From Pseudomonas sp. JAI120 (lineage in GTDB: Bacteria; Pseudomonadota; Gammaproteobacteria; Pseudomonadales; Pseudomonadaceae): a stretch of DNA of 64,000 nucleotides. The notes under the pieces are model-generated. The model was not told the DNA's origin. It searched no databases and saw only the letters and a program-made list of their open reading frames with translations. Shown in pieces: positions 9,350 through 17,016 of the stretch (position 1 is the stretch's first letter; every line of letters starts with the position of its first letter). Made by a program: the position numbers and the translations under genes. The stretch covers positions 1,142,059 to 1,206,058 of the forward strand of contig NZ_JACHCZ010000002.1 of NCBI RefSeq assembly GCF_014207255.1, written 5' to 3'.

Positions 9350-9456
9350 ATCGAAATCCTCTCTCAATACGAATTTGATAAAACTTGCAAAAGCCTTCAG
9401 CGTTCCGTGCAAATCATTGCAAAAAAAACCATTGATTCAGAATATTTATATATATA

Positions 9457-9469
9457 AATCATAAAGTTA
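9457..9469 (+). promoter_or_regulatory. Candidate IHF site upstream of hrpL
   Basis: AATCATAAAGTTA matches the IHF consensus WATCARNNNNTTR at all fixed positions but one, inside a very AT-rich stretch (9421-9480). It lies about 15 bases upstream of the sigma-54 element, where a bend would help a distant enhancer-bound activator. Known biology: IHF assists hrpL transcription in P. syringae. Confidence 0.45.
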
Positions 9470-9483
9470 CGATTTTTTTCCGA

Positions 9484-9500
9484 TTGGCACAGGGAGTGCT
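9484..9500 (+). promoter_or_regulatory. Sigma-54 (-24/-12) promoter of hrpL
   Basis: TTGGCACAGGGAGTGCT has GG (9486-9487) and GC (9498-9499) separated by exactly 10 bases, the invariant feature of RpoN promoters, with the TGGCAC -24 block intact. Start of transcription would fall near 9510, about 40 bases before the hrpL ATG. The activator (HrpR/HrpS or RspR type) is not in the window. Confidence 0.75.
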
Positions 9501-9552
9501 AAAGGGACCTGTCGACACCCGCTCGACTGCGTCTACCCTAAGGAAAAAAAAC

Positions 9553-10104
9553 ATGAATCTCCCCATTGAAGCTTTAGCTCACCTCGTTGGCAGCTCGCCT
9601 CAATTCATGCATCACCTGACAGACGACCAGCAGAAAAAGCTCAGGCGCTTCATTCACAAACGCGTACTCAACCCGGAAGATGCGGATGATCTTCTGCAAC
9701 TGACGTACCTGGAAGCCTGGCGCAACCGCGAGCGTTTCTGCGGCAACGCCTCGCTCAGCACCTGGATGTGCGGCATCGCACAGAACCTGATTCGCAACCA
9801 CTTCAGGCGCATGTATGCCAAACCCGTGCATTGCGAATTTGATGAGTCGTTGTGGCATGGACAGGAAGAAAACAACAACCTGGATTGGGAATTTGAGATC
9901 AACCGCCGCCTGGAGAACACCCTGAGCGCCATTGACCACCTGCCGGCGGAAATGCGCAGGACGATGTACGCCTCGCTGGAAACCGACGGCAGCTACCAGG
10001 ACACAGCCGACGTATTGGACATCCCTATCGGCACCGTTCGCTCACGACTGTCGCGAGCACGCGAACAGCTCAAGCGCACCACCCAGAACCCGTTTCAATC
10101 GTAA
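9553..10104 (+). CDS. hrpL: ECF RNA polymerase sigma factor HrpL (RspL)
   Basis: A 183-aa ECF sigma factor. Region 2 is near residues 30-95 (DDLLQLTYLEAWRNRERF, then STWMCGIAQNLIRNHFRR) and region 4 near 130-178 (YQDTADVLDIPIGTVRSRLSRAREQL, a helix-turn-helix). It reads hrp boxes in T3SS and effector promoters. The start at 9553 is preceded by TAAGG at 9539-9543; a frame 69 bases longer would include the sigma-54 promoter. It is transcribed away from the operon it controls. Confidence 0.92.
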   Translation: MNLPIEALAHLVGSSPQFMHHLTDDQQKKLRRFIHKRVLNPEDADDLLQLTYLEAWRNRERFCGNASLSTWMCGIAQNLIRNHFRRMYAKPVHCEFDESLWHGQEENNNLDWEFEINRRLENTLSAIDHLPAEMRRTMYASLETDGSYQDTADVLDIPIGTVRSRLSRAREQLKRTTQNPFQS

Positions 10105-10122
10105 ATCCGGCTGACTGGCCAA

Positions 10123-10350
10123 GCGTTGGGCGACAGGGATATCTGCCCAACCGAATCAGACCTTTTTCGTGCGCGCCAGAAAGATCACCAATAGTCCTGA
10201 CAGCGCCGCACTGATCCCGCCACGACCGAACATCAGCCCAACTGCCAGCAGGGTCAACGAGCTGGTTTGCCCGGCAGTCGAGGAATTGCTTGACGTCATG
10301 GGGGTCACTTCACAGCAGACGCGAATCAGCAACCACTCGTCGCCCAACGC
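10123..10350. repeat. 12-bp inverted repeat pair around a small ORF
   Basis: GCGTTGGGCGAC at 10123-10134 and its exact complement GTCGCCCAACGC at 10339-10350 bracket 204 bases holding a 47-codon frame. The left copy also forms a local hairpin (GTTGGGC 10125-10131 with GCCCAAC 10145-10151) just after hrpL, which might act in termination although no T-run follows. Function unknown. Confidence 0.3.
10156..10299 (-). CDS. Possible small one-helix membrane protein, 47 aa
   Basis: The frame starts MTSSNSSTAGQTSS and has one hydrophobic segment (LTLLAVGLMFGRGGISAALSGLLVIFLA), ending in a basic ARTKKV tail. No good ribosome binding site is visible and I do not recognise a family. It could be real or chance. 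Confidence 0.3.
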   Translation of the reverse strand: MTSSNSSTAGQTSSLTLLAVGLMFGRGGISAALSGLLVIFLARTKKV

Positions 10351-10442
10351 GCGCGTTTCCGATAAACAATTGAAAGCGTAGATAAAAACTCAAAATAAAT
10401 GCTTGACGCATTCCCGTTCTACGCGAATAATGCGCGCCACTT

Positions 10443-10519
10443 GGCTACATAGCTCAGTTGGTTAGAGCATAGCATTCATAATGCTGGGGTCCGGGGTTCA
10501 AGTCCCTGTGTAGCCACCA
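10443..10519 (+). tRNA. tRNA-Met (anticodon CAU)
   Basis: The 77 bases fold as a full cloverleaf: acceptor GGCTACA pairs with TGTAGCC, the D-arm contains AGCTCAGTTGGTTAGAGC, the anticodon stem AGCAT/ATGCT carries loop TCATA (CAU), and the T-arm is GGGGTTCAAGTCCC. The CCA end is encoded. G1-C72 pairing indicates elongator rather than initiator tRNA-Met. Confidence 0.96.
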
Positions 10520-10561
10520 AGTACCGATCCATAGATGTCTACAGCAGTCTATGAATCACCT

Positions 10562-10591
10562 CAAGAAGCCCGCCTCGTGCGGGCTTTCTTG
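10562..10591 (+). terminator. Rho-independent terminator of tRNA-Met
   Basis: AAGCCCGC (10566-10573) pairs with GCGGGCTT (10579-10586) over loop CTCGT, followed by TCTTG; outer bases extend the stem imperfectly. It lies 43 bases past the tRNA. Confidence 0.75.
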
Positions 10592-11083
10592 TTTCTGGCT
10601 GTTCACCTCTGTCTATCCCTATCCTTCCCCTCCGTGTATGCCCCCATGCATGCTTCAATAAAAATTGAACTGGAGGCAACGCACAGATATCAAGCGACGC
10701 CCTCTCGCTGACACGACACTTTCCAGCCTGGAGCCTGAGGCCGGGGCAAACCGCGAACTAGAGCATGCATCTAGATCAAACCTGAAATTTATCGGCAGGT
10801 ACCGGTGATGGGAAATACGACCCTAAGCACGTATATTTTTCGAGCGGTGTAACACGAAGCCCAACACTTCCCGGTGCTCATTAATGAGGTGTCAAGGAAG
10901 GAAGATGAGGGGTCTTAACGCGGGCCTTAGGCTACTCTCCAACCGCCATATCAGGCTCCATTCTAAGTGTTCCCGTGGGCAGCAAGGCGCGTGTTGATCG
11001 GCGATTCAGCCAATCCACTGTGGTCATGCCCAAAACACGATGAAAGTCACGGAGCAACTAAGCGACTGGCGCTCACATCAAGG
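10592..11083. other. Intergenic stretch with no recognised gene
   Basis: About 490 bases between the tRNA terminator and the convergent MFS gene. I see no frame with a credible start, no hrp box and no IS end. A CTCATTAATGAG palindrome lies near 10877-10888 without visible context. Confidence 0.4.
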
Positions 11084-12250
11084 TCACACCACCGCAGTTG
11101 CAATCTTTCTGGAACGCCACGCAAACGCCAACACCATCAGCAGCCCTAGCCCCGCCACCGCCGCTCCGGCCAGGGAAATCGCCGGATAACCTAGCCCGGC
11201 ATTGATCACCGCGCCGCCCAGCGCCGCACCAATCGCATTGCCGAAGTTAAACGCACCGATGTTCACCGCCGAGGCCAGATTGGGCGCCTCCTTGGCAGCT
11301 TCCATGACGCGCATCTGCAGCGGCGGCACCAGGGCGAAACTGGCAATACCCCATATCAGGATGGCAACGGCTGCCGGCAGCGGCCAACGCATCAGTACCG
11401 TAAACGCCAGCAACACGAGAATCAGCACGCTCAGCGAAACGATCAGGGTGCGATCTATCGAGCGATCAGCGGCCTTGCCGCCCCACATGTTGCCCAGGGT
11501 CAACCCCACACCGAACAGTACCAGCATGGCGGTGATGTAGGCAGTGGACGCACGGGTCTCGCTGCTGAGGATCGGCGCGATGTAGGTGAAGACGGTAAAC
11601 ATTGCACCCGAGCCGACTACCGTGAGGGCCAACGCGCCCAGCACCGGGCCACGGCCCAGTACCCGAATTTCGGCCATTACACCAACGCTTGGCGGCGCCT
11701 TCAGGTTGGGCAGGGCGAACCACAACGCGGCCATAGCCACCACACCGAGGCCGGTAATACCCCAGAATGCTGTGCGCCAGCCGAACAGTTCGCCAAACCA
11801 GGCGGCCAGCGGCACACCGCCGATGGTTGCCAGGGTGAGGCCCATAAACATTGCCGCGACCGCCCCGGCACGCTTCTCAGGGGCGACCACGCTGGCGGCA
11901 ACGATGGAGCCAACGCCAAAGAACGCACCGTGGTTCAGTGAGGTCACCACCCTGGCGATCATGAGGCTGTAGTAATCGGTCGCCAGGGCTGACATCAGAT
12001 TACCCAGGGTGAAAATCGCCATGAGTCCGATCAGCAGATAGCGCCGGGGAATCCTGCCGGTGGTCAGGGTCATCAGTGGCGCGCCGAGCAGTACACCCAT
12101 GGCGTAAGCACTGACTAACAGGCCTGCGGCGGGAATGGAAACGCCGAGATCCTCAGCGATGCCCGGCAACATGCCCATTGGGGCGAACTCGGTAACACCG
12201 ATGCCAAAGGCACCTATGGCGAGTGCGACAAGTGGTGGATTGATACGCAT
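11084..12250 (-). CDS. MFS transporter of the drug/sugar efflux type (YdhP/AraJ-like)
   Basis: A 388-aa, 12-helix major facilitator. The first helix region GAFGIGVTEFAPMGMLPGIAEDL and the loop MTLTTGRIPRRYLL are typical of the DHA1 YdhP/AraJ group of sugar or drug exporters. I start it at 12250 (MRINPPLVALAIG), where AAGGAGCC lies upstream; the frame can extend 25 codons without support. It is divergent from the LysR gene 94 bases away, so that regulator probably controls it. Substrate unknown. Confidence 0.85.
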   Translation of the reverse strand: MRINPPLVALAIGAFGIGVTEFAPMGMLPGIAEDLGVSIPAAGLLVSAYAMGVLLGAPLMTLTTGRIPRRYLLIGLMAIFTLGNLMSALATDYYSLMIARVVTSLNHGAFFGVGSIVAASVVAPEKRAGAVAAMFMGLTLATIGGVPLAAWFGELFGWRTAFWGITGLGVVAMAALWFALPNLKAPPSVGVMAEIRVLGRGPVLGALALTVVGSGAMFTVFTYIAPILSSETRASTAYITAMLVLFGVGLTLGNMWGGKAADRSIDRTLIVSLSVLILVLLAFTVLMRWPLPAAVAILIWGIASFALVPPLQMRVMEAAKEAPNLASAVNIGAFNFGNAIGAALGGAVINAGLGYPAISLAGAAVAGLGLLMVLAFAWRSRKIATAVV

Positions 12251-12274
12251 GGAAGGCTCCTTATCTATGCCGCC

Positions 12275-12313
12275 AATGCTACGATCCAGCGTTTTAAGGC
12301 GGTAGATAGCATT
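12275..12313. promoter_or_regulatory. Inverted repeat in the MFS/lysR divergent promoter
   Basis: AATGCTA (12275-12281) and TAGCATT (12307-12313) are exact complements within the 94-bp intergenic space, a plausible binding site for the LysR-type protein encoded next door. The wide 25-base gap is longer than the classical T-N11-A box, so this is only a candidate. Confidence 0.3.
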
Positions 12314-12344
12314 TCTGGCAATCACCTATGCGTAAGGAGCACAA

Positions 12345-13238
12345 ATGGACTTCAACGGCAGATCCGGTGACATGCTCGTGTTCGCCACCGTGGCGCAGGA
12401 AGGCAGCCTATCGGCTGCCGCGCGTGCATTAGGGCTTACACCCTCGGCGGTCAGTCGGATCATCGCGCGTACCGAACAGCGCCTTGGCACCCGGCTGCTG
12501 TTGCGCACCACCCGAGCGATCAGCTTCACTGCCGAGGGCGAGGCTTTCCTGCGCGGCGCCCGGCGTATCCTGGCCGATATGGCCGAGGTGGAAGAAGCCA
12601 TCGCCGACCAGGGCGTACCCAGGGGCCGATTGCGGGTCAGTGCCGCCCTTGGCCACGGGCGGCTGGCCATCGTTCCCTTGGTGGCGGCATTCAGCGCCCG
12701 CCATCCGAACATCTTGGTCGACCTTACCCTCGGCGACGAAGTGGTCGACATTCTCGGCGGCCAGGCCGATGTGGCGGTACGTTTTGGCCATCTGCCCGAC
12801 AGCCCGCTGACCGCGCGCAGGATCGGCGACACCGGCCAGGTCGTGGTGGCCTCGCCCGAATACCTGCAACGCCACGGCATCCCTCGCGAACCGGAAGACC
12901 TGCTACGGCATAACTGCCTGCGCTTCAACTTCCGGCGTGCCGAACCCAACTGGCCGTTCACCCGCGACGGAATAGAGTTTTCCCTGAAGGTCAGTGGCAA
13001 CATCGAATGCAGCAGTGGTGAAGCGCTGGCACAACTCGCGCGAGTAGGTGCCGGCATTGCGCGTATCGGCGAGTTCAGCGTGAGCGAAGATCTGCAGCGC
13101 GGCGACCTGATACCGCTGCTGGAAGCCTGGAACCCTGGCGACCAAGAGCCGATTCATGCGGTGTTTGTAGGTGGATCGGCGATGCCAGCGCGGGTGCGGC
13201 TGTTCGTGGACTTCCTACTGGAAAATCACCGGATGTAA
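12345..13238 (+). CDS. LysR-family transcriptional regulator
   Basis: A 297-aa LysR protein. Residues 1-65 hold the winged HTH (FATVAQEGSLSAAARALGLTPSAVSRIIARTEQRLGTRL...), and the rest is the periplasmic-binding-like effector domain. AAGGAG sits upstream of the ATG. By layout it probably regulates the divergent MFS exporter; the effector is unknown. Confidence 0.92.
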   Translation: MDFNGRSGDMLVFATVAQEGSLSAAARALGLTPSAVSRIIARTEQRLGTRLLLRTTRAISFTAEGEAFLRGARRILADMAEVEEAIADQGVPRGRLRVSAALGHGRLAIVPLVAAFSARHPNILVDLTLGDEVVDILGGQADVAVRFGHLPDSPLTARRIGDTGQVVVASPEYLQRHGIPREPEDLLRHNCLRFNFRRAEPNWPFTRDGIEFSLKVSGNIECSSGEALAQLARVGAGIARIGEFSVSEDLQRGDLIPLLEAWNPGDQEPIHAVFVGGSAMPARVRLFVDFLLENHRM

Positions 13239-13550
13239 GCGGCAGCGTCACCTGATCCTTCCGGCTACTCGCGATACTGTCCGCATCGGGTAGGTGACTT
13301 CGCCGGGCGCTTACTTGCTGAACACTTGGCTGGAATGTATGTAGATAGACCCGTCTAAACACTCCCCATGCGACTTCCCAGGGCGCCTCGCCTCCTCCCC
13401 CCATACCATCGCTGCGCACTGGTATGCCGAACATTTATACCTGTCCTTTTTAACCAAACGGTTGTCCATTCGAGCCAAGCGCGCTTCATCTCCCCTAGAT
13501 AATTTTCACTCCATGCCGTGTCCCTACAAACACAAATGACGAGGTGTCTC
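13239..13550. other. Intergenic start of the accessory island
   Basis: 312 bases between lysR and a small ORF. No gene is visible in the first ~200; the last part holds a tandem operator (13442-13481), a -10-like GATAAT (13498-13503) and the ribosome binding site of the small ORF. Confidence 0.5.
13442..13481 (+). promoter_or_regulatory. Tandem 21-bp-period operator A (AraC-type)
   Basis: TGTCCTTTTTAACCAAACG (13442-13460) and TGTCCATTCGAGCCAAGCG (13463-13481) agree at 14 of 19 positions and start 21 bases apart, two helical turns. A GATAAT -10-like hexamer begins 17 bases after the second unit, so that unit would overlap the -35 region, as for class II AraC activators. Related pairs occur at 13849, 14874 and 20554. 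Confidence 0.65.
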
Positions 13551-13718
13551 ATGCATCTACGAGAACAGCAGCGACTATCCGATTCATCCTGGTTTTTACA
13601 GAGATGGGACATGGCCCCCGAAGAGTTTGCCACTTATCTATTGCAACTCGGGACCTTGGTGCTGCAACGCCGATGGAATGGTACCAATCGTAAAACACCA
13701 ACCTCCACGGGGATCTAG
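13551..13718 (+). CDS. Small hypothetical protein, 55 aa
   Basis: MHLREQQRLSDSSWFLQRWD... to the stop at 13718, preceded by ACGAGGTG six bases before the ATG and by operator A with a -10-like hexamer. Middle residues WDMAPEEFATYLLQLGTLVLQRR look like a real amphipathic helical segment. I do not recognise it. It could be a small component of the island or a remnant. Confidence 0.4.
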   Translation: MHLREQQRLSDSSWFLQRWDMAPEEFATYLLQLGTLVLQRRWNGTNRKTPTSTGI

Positions 13719-13848
13719 AACAGCGACCGTCCGTTTGAGACAGAAATAAAGGAGCTCCCAGCCACGGGCAATATCTACTCCCATGGCCGCAAGACCAGTT
13801 CCGATGTCGGCATTCTGCGTCTGCTGTAAGCACGGCTTTCTAAGCCGT

Positions 13849-13888
13849 TGTCCCTCTAGACCAAACGATTGTCCTTGCCAGCAAAGCG
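13849..13888 (+). promoter_or_regulatory. Tandem 21-bp-period operator B before the globin gene
   Basis: TGTCCCTCTAGACCAAACG (13849-13867) and TGTCCTTGCCAGCAAAGCG (13870-13888), 21 bases apart. A TCTAAT -10-like hexamer starts 17 bases after the second unit, the same spacing as operator A. The globin ATG is 120 bases downstream. Confidence 0.65.
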
Positions 13889-14007
13889 TGCACTCGACAG
13901 CAGATCTAATTTGGATCCGTCGCAAGCTCTCGCGCCCCTTATCAACCGCGTGGAACGCGACATTCAGCGAATAAGATCGTCCCCAGCCGAAACGGAGAAA
14001 CCGCATC

Positions 14008-14496
14008 ATGACCGACCAGCAACCCTCCATGGAACAACAGCCCTCCCTCTATACGCGTCTTGGGGGTTACGACGTTATTTATCAGTTCGCAGGTGCAGTT
14101 TTGCGGAAGACCATGGGGCATCCCGCTATCGGCCACATCTGGGCCCACATGTCCGAATCAACATTCCAGAAGGAACACATCAATTTTGTCGACTTCCTTT
14201 CTGAACACTGGGGTGGCAGCGCTAAATACAGAGGTAGGGACATGGTCACCGCGCATCGCGGAATGGGTCTTACCGAGGTGCACTGGCAAGCTGTGCTCGA
14301 TTGTCTTGAGGAATGCTACAACGACTACGATCTGGCACCGGACCTGCGCAAAGAGGTCAATGACTTTCTGGTCAAGTTCAAACCAGCCGTGATTGGGAGC
14401 CCCTCCTACCGCGACGTTGTACTCGCACACCCCGAAATGGACCCCGCCAAAGGAATGAAAAGCGTTGGGGTAATTTGGCCGAAACGAGGGAAGTAA
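14008..14496 (+). CDS. Truncated hemoglobin (group I-like globin)
   Basis: A 162-aa protein. Residues ~12-125 match the 2-over-2 globin pattern: SLYTRLGGYDVI at the start, HINFVDFLSEHWGG, YRGRDMVTAHRGMGLTEVHW with the probable proximal heme His in TAHRG, and LEECYNDYDLAPDL. A ~35-residue C-terminal tail (SPSYRDVVLAHPEMDPAKG...) is extra. Such globins bind O2 and NO; a role here in handling NO, nitrite or peroxide made by the neighbouring enzymes is inference. It has its own operator pair, shared with nitrile hydratase. Confidence 0.85.
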   Translation: MTDQQPSMEQQPSLYTRLGGYDVIYQFAGAVLRKTMGHPAIGHIWAHMSESTFQKEHINFVDFLSEHWGGSAKYRGRDMVTAHRGMGLTEVHWQAVLDCLEECYNDYDLAPDLRKEVNDFLVKFKPAVIGSPSYRDVVLAHPEMDPAKGMKSVGVIWPKRGK

Positions 14497-14570
14497 CCTG
14501 CAAAAAAGCTGTCGGCAGAGGACACTTCTTGAAGATCATTATCAACCTGCCAAGACTGTCAGGAATCTTA

Positions 14571-14960
14571 ATGAGCAAATTCAGGAACACGCTTGCCGTC
14601 CTGGCCATGGCCCGCAGGGAGCGACCGGAGCAATTGCAATGACGACTCGAGGATCAACTTCAATGGTTGGCGGCCGATGTCACAAAACACCAGGACCTCG
14701 ACGCGCGGGCTTCATGTGCAGCATCGCTCGGCCCACTTGATTATCTGGCGCCGGATACTGGTATTGCTGCACTCGTCGAGGACCTGAATATTGAAGCCTT
14801 CAAGGTGCAGTGGCAGGTCAATGGTGTTGGTGCACTGAACACGCTTTCCACTCTGAGTCAGAAACAGATAGACGTTCCTTCTCAAGCAGGTAGCTGTCCT
14901 GCTCAAACAAGTAGTTGTCCTGTTCGACCAAGCAACAGCGTGGCCCCCCAATTATTTTAA
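14571..14960 (+). pseudogene. Possible small gene broken by an in-frame TGA
   Basis: From the ATG at 14571 (MSKFRNTLAVLAMARRE...) the frame meets TGA at 14640-14642 after 23 codons, then stays open in the same frame (RLEDQLQWLAADVTKHQD...) to TAA at 14960. Changing TGA to CGA would restore a helical protein of about 129 aa. I do not recognise it. The 3' part is made of the 21-bp operator repeats, which read as 7-residue repeats, so part or all may be non-coding. Confidence 0.3.
14874..14934 (+). promoter_or_regulatory. Triple 21-bp-period operator C before nitrile hydratase
   Basis: Units start at 14874 (GTTCCTTCTCAAGCAGGTA, weakest), 14895 (TGTCCTGCTCAAACAAGTA) and 14916 (TGTCCTGTTCGACCAAGCA), each 21 bases apart. 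A TATTTT -10-like hexamer follows at 14953-14958. The nitrile hydratase alpha ATG is 270 bases further, leaving a long leader. Confidence 0.65.
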
Positions 14961-15204
14961 TTGCTCAGCACAATGACAGCGCCGCATTCGAGGCTTCTGT
15001 CGATTGGCGAACGCTGTAAGCCTGCTCCACCGCCGGCTCAAAAACGTTGTGCGTCGAACGTTACTCTCCATCCGTATAAGCAGATCAGGAAACAACCGAT
15101 GAGTGTACCGATATCCCTGGGACCGCTTTCGACGCATGGCGAACGGTTCTCCATCGGCAAGTAATGCAGGGAGCGATTTCATCAACTTCAGAGGGGGCAA
15201 AGAC

Positions 15205-15837
15205 ATGAGCCATACGCACGAAAATCATCATGATCACGACCACACTGAGCCACCGGAGGCCATAGCGCTACGCGTCAAAGCGCTCGAGTCCCTGCTGACG
15301 GAAAAGGGGCTGGTCGATCCCGTAGCCATGGATGCTTTGGTGGACACCTACCAACACAAGGTCGGCCCGAGAAACGGCGCCCAGGTGATAGCGAAAGCCT
15401 GGTTCGACCCCCTGTACAAACACAGGCTGCTGGAAGATGGCACCGCAGCCATCGCCGAGCTGGGCTTTTCTGGTGTTCAGGGTGAAGACATGGTGGTAGT
15501 GGAGAACAGCCAGACCGTGCACAACGTGACGGTATGCACACTGTGCTCCTGCTACCCGTGGCCGACCCTGGGCCTGCCACCGGTCTGGTACAAGTCCGCA
15601 CCTTATCGCTCGAGGATAGTCATTGACCCGCGCGGCGTGCTGGCGGAGTTCGGTCTGACGATCCCTGATGACAAGGAAGTTCGCGTCTGGGACAGCAGCG
15701 CTGAGCTGCGCTATCTGGTATTGCCGGAACGTCCGGCGGGTACCGATGGCTGGAACGAGGAACAACTGGTCGAACTCGTGACTCGCGACGCCATGATCGG
15801 CACCGGACTGCCTAAGAAACCAGATCAAGTAGCCTGA
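15205..15837 (+). CDS. nthA: Nitrile hydratase alpha subunit, cobalt type
   Basis: A 210-aa subunit of the enzyme that hydrates nitriles to amides. The metal-binding claw C111-T-L-C114-S-C116 is present; Thr at the second place marks the cobalt type, whereas iron enzymes have Ser. The segment CYPWPTLGLPPVWYKS follows as in the family. The N-terminus is His-rich (HENHHDHDH), a possible extra metal site. GAGGGGGC lies upstream of this ATG, which is chosen over a longer frame. First gene of nthA-nthB-activator-permease. Confidence 0.96.
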   Translation: MSHTHENHHDHDHTEPPEAIALRVKALESLLTEKGLVDPVAMDALVDTYQHKVGPRNGAQVIAKAWFDPLYKHRLLEDGTAAIAELGFSGVQGEDMVVVENSQTVHNVTVCTLCSCYPWPTLGLPPVWYKSAPYRSRIVIDPRGVLAEFGLTIPDDKEVRVWDSSAELRYLVLPERPAGTDGWNEEQLVELVTRDAMIGTGLPKKPDQVA

Positions 15838-15857
15838 ACCTGAGAAGGAGAAAACCC

Positions 15858-16511
15858 ATGAATGGTATACACGACCTGGGCGGCATGCATGGCTTCGGCC
15901 CAGTGCTCACGGAAGAGCACGAACCCATCTTCCATCATGATTGGGAGCGCAGAGTTTTTCCGCTCTTCGCCTCGCTCTTCGTCGGCGGGTACTTCAACGT
16001 CGACGAATTCCGCCACGCGATCGAACGCATGAAGCCGGCCGAATACCTGCAGTCGAGCTACTACGAGCACTGGCTGCACGCCTTCGAGACCCTGCTGACA
16101 GAAAAGGGTGTCATCAGCGCCGCCGAACTGCAGGGTACGGCCAAACCAACCCCACCGACACAGCCCGTCACGGTTTTAACTCCGGACATCGTCGACGCCG
16201 TAGTGCTCGGCGGCGCCTCGTCGCGGGCAAAAGAAGATGTCCCCGGCCAATTCCGAGTCGGTGACCGGGTGCGAACGAAGTGCCTCAACCCAACCAATCA
16301 CACCCGGCTGCCACGCTACGCGCGCGGTAAGGTCGGCACCATCGTGATTGCACATGGCGCGTTCGCTACCCCGGACACGATGGCCCATGGTTTGGGCGAA
16401 CAGCCGCAGCAGGTCTATGCCGTACGCTTCAGTGCCGAAGAGCTGTGGGGAGTACGGCGACCCGACAGTGTATGCATCGACCTATGGGACAACTACCTGG
16501 AGGCCGTATGA
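15858..16511 (+). CDS. nthB: Nitrile hydratase beta subunit
   Basis: A 217-aa beta subunit, recognised by the start MNGIHDLGGMHGFGPV and by WERRVFPLFASLF. The C-terminal half (FRVGDRVRTKCLNPTNHTRLPRY... VYAVRFSAEELWG) is the SH3-like barrel. It lies 20 bases after nthA behind AGAAGGAG and overlaps the activator gene by an ATGA. Confidence 0.96.
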   Translation: MNGIHDLGGMHGFGPVLTEEHEPIFHHDWERRVFPLFASLFVGGYFNVDEFRHAIERMKPAEYLQSSYYEHWLHAFETLLTEKGVISAAELQGTAKPTPPTQPVTVLTPDIVDAVVLGGASSRAKEDVPGQFRVGDRVRTKCLNPTNHTRLPRYARGKVGTIVIAHGAFATPDTMAHGLGEQPQQVYAVRFSAEELWGVRRPDSVCIDLWDNYLEAV

Positions 16512-16948
16512 ACACGAGCATGCACCACGACTACAAGGCCGTCGGCCTCCCTCTCGACGATGAAGGCCCGGTGTTCGACAAGCCTTGGCAGGCTCAGGCT
16601 TTTTCCCTGCTGGTGCACTTGCACCAAGCCGGCGTGTTCCCCTGGAAGGACTGGGTGCAGGTATTCAGCGAAGAGATCAAGGCTGCCCCGGCGCAACCCG
16701 GAGAAAGCGTCAATGACGCCTATTACCGGCAATGGATCACGGCCATGGAAAGAATGGTCACCACCCTCGGCCTGACCGGGATGGAGGACATCTTCCAGCG
16801 GGGCGAGGAATGGAGGCAGGCCTACCTGAATACTCCCCATGGACAACCGGTGGTTTTGCTCAATGCAAGTTGTCCGCCGGCCCACGGGCACACCTCTGAG
16901 CATCTGCCGCATCGCAAGCCCGTGGCAATCAGCCGAGCCTCTAACTGA
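16508..16948 (+). CDS. Nitrile hydratase activator / cobalt self-subunit-swapping chaperone (P14K-like)
   Basis: A 146-aa protein resembling the N-terminal half of the beta subunit: FDKPWQAQAFSLLVHLHQAGVFPWKDW and DAYYRQWITAMERMV are the family landmarks. In cobalt-type systems such proteins (NhlE, P14K) carry the alpha subunit while it takes up Co and has its cysteines oxidised. Its place right after nthB with an ATGA overlap fits that role. The last ~35 residues are low-complexity and His/Pro-rich. Confidence 0.88.
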   Translation: MNTSMHHDYKAVGLPLDDEGPVFDKPWQAQAFSLLVHLHQAGVFPWKDWVQVFSEEIKAAPAQPGESVNDAYYRQWITAMERMVTTLGLTGMEDIFQRGEEWRQAYLNTPHGQPVVLLNASCPPAHGHTSEHLPHRKPVAISRASN

Positions 16949-17016
16949 AGGCAGAGCAGTTTTTTGTTGTCCTTTTTTACCTAGCAAGCCGCAGAGGCGG
17001 CCAAGGAGTCATCGTC

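Noticed and set aside
10443..10519. An integrated element using tRNA-Met as attachment site
   Set aside because: I found no integrase and no direct repeat of the tRNA 3' end downstream within the window.
14640..14642. Reading the in-frame TGA as selenocysteine
   Set aside because: No SECIS-like hairpin directly after it, no known selenoprotein context, and neighbouring codons suggest CGA to TGA decay.
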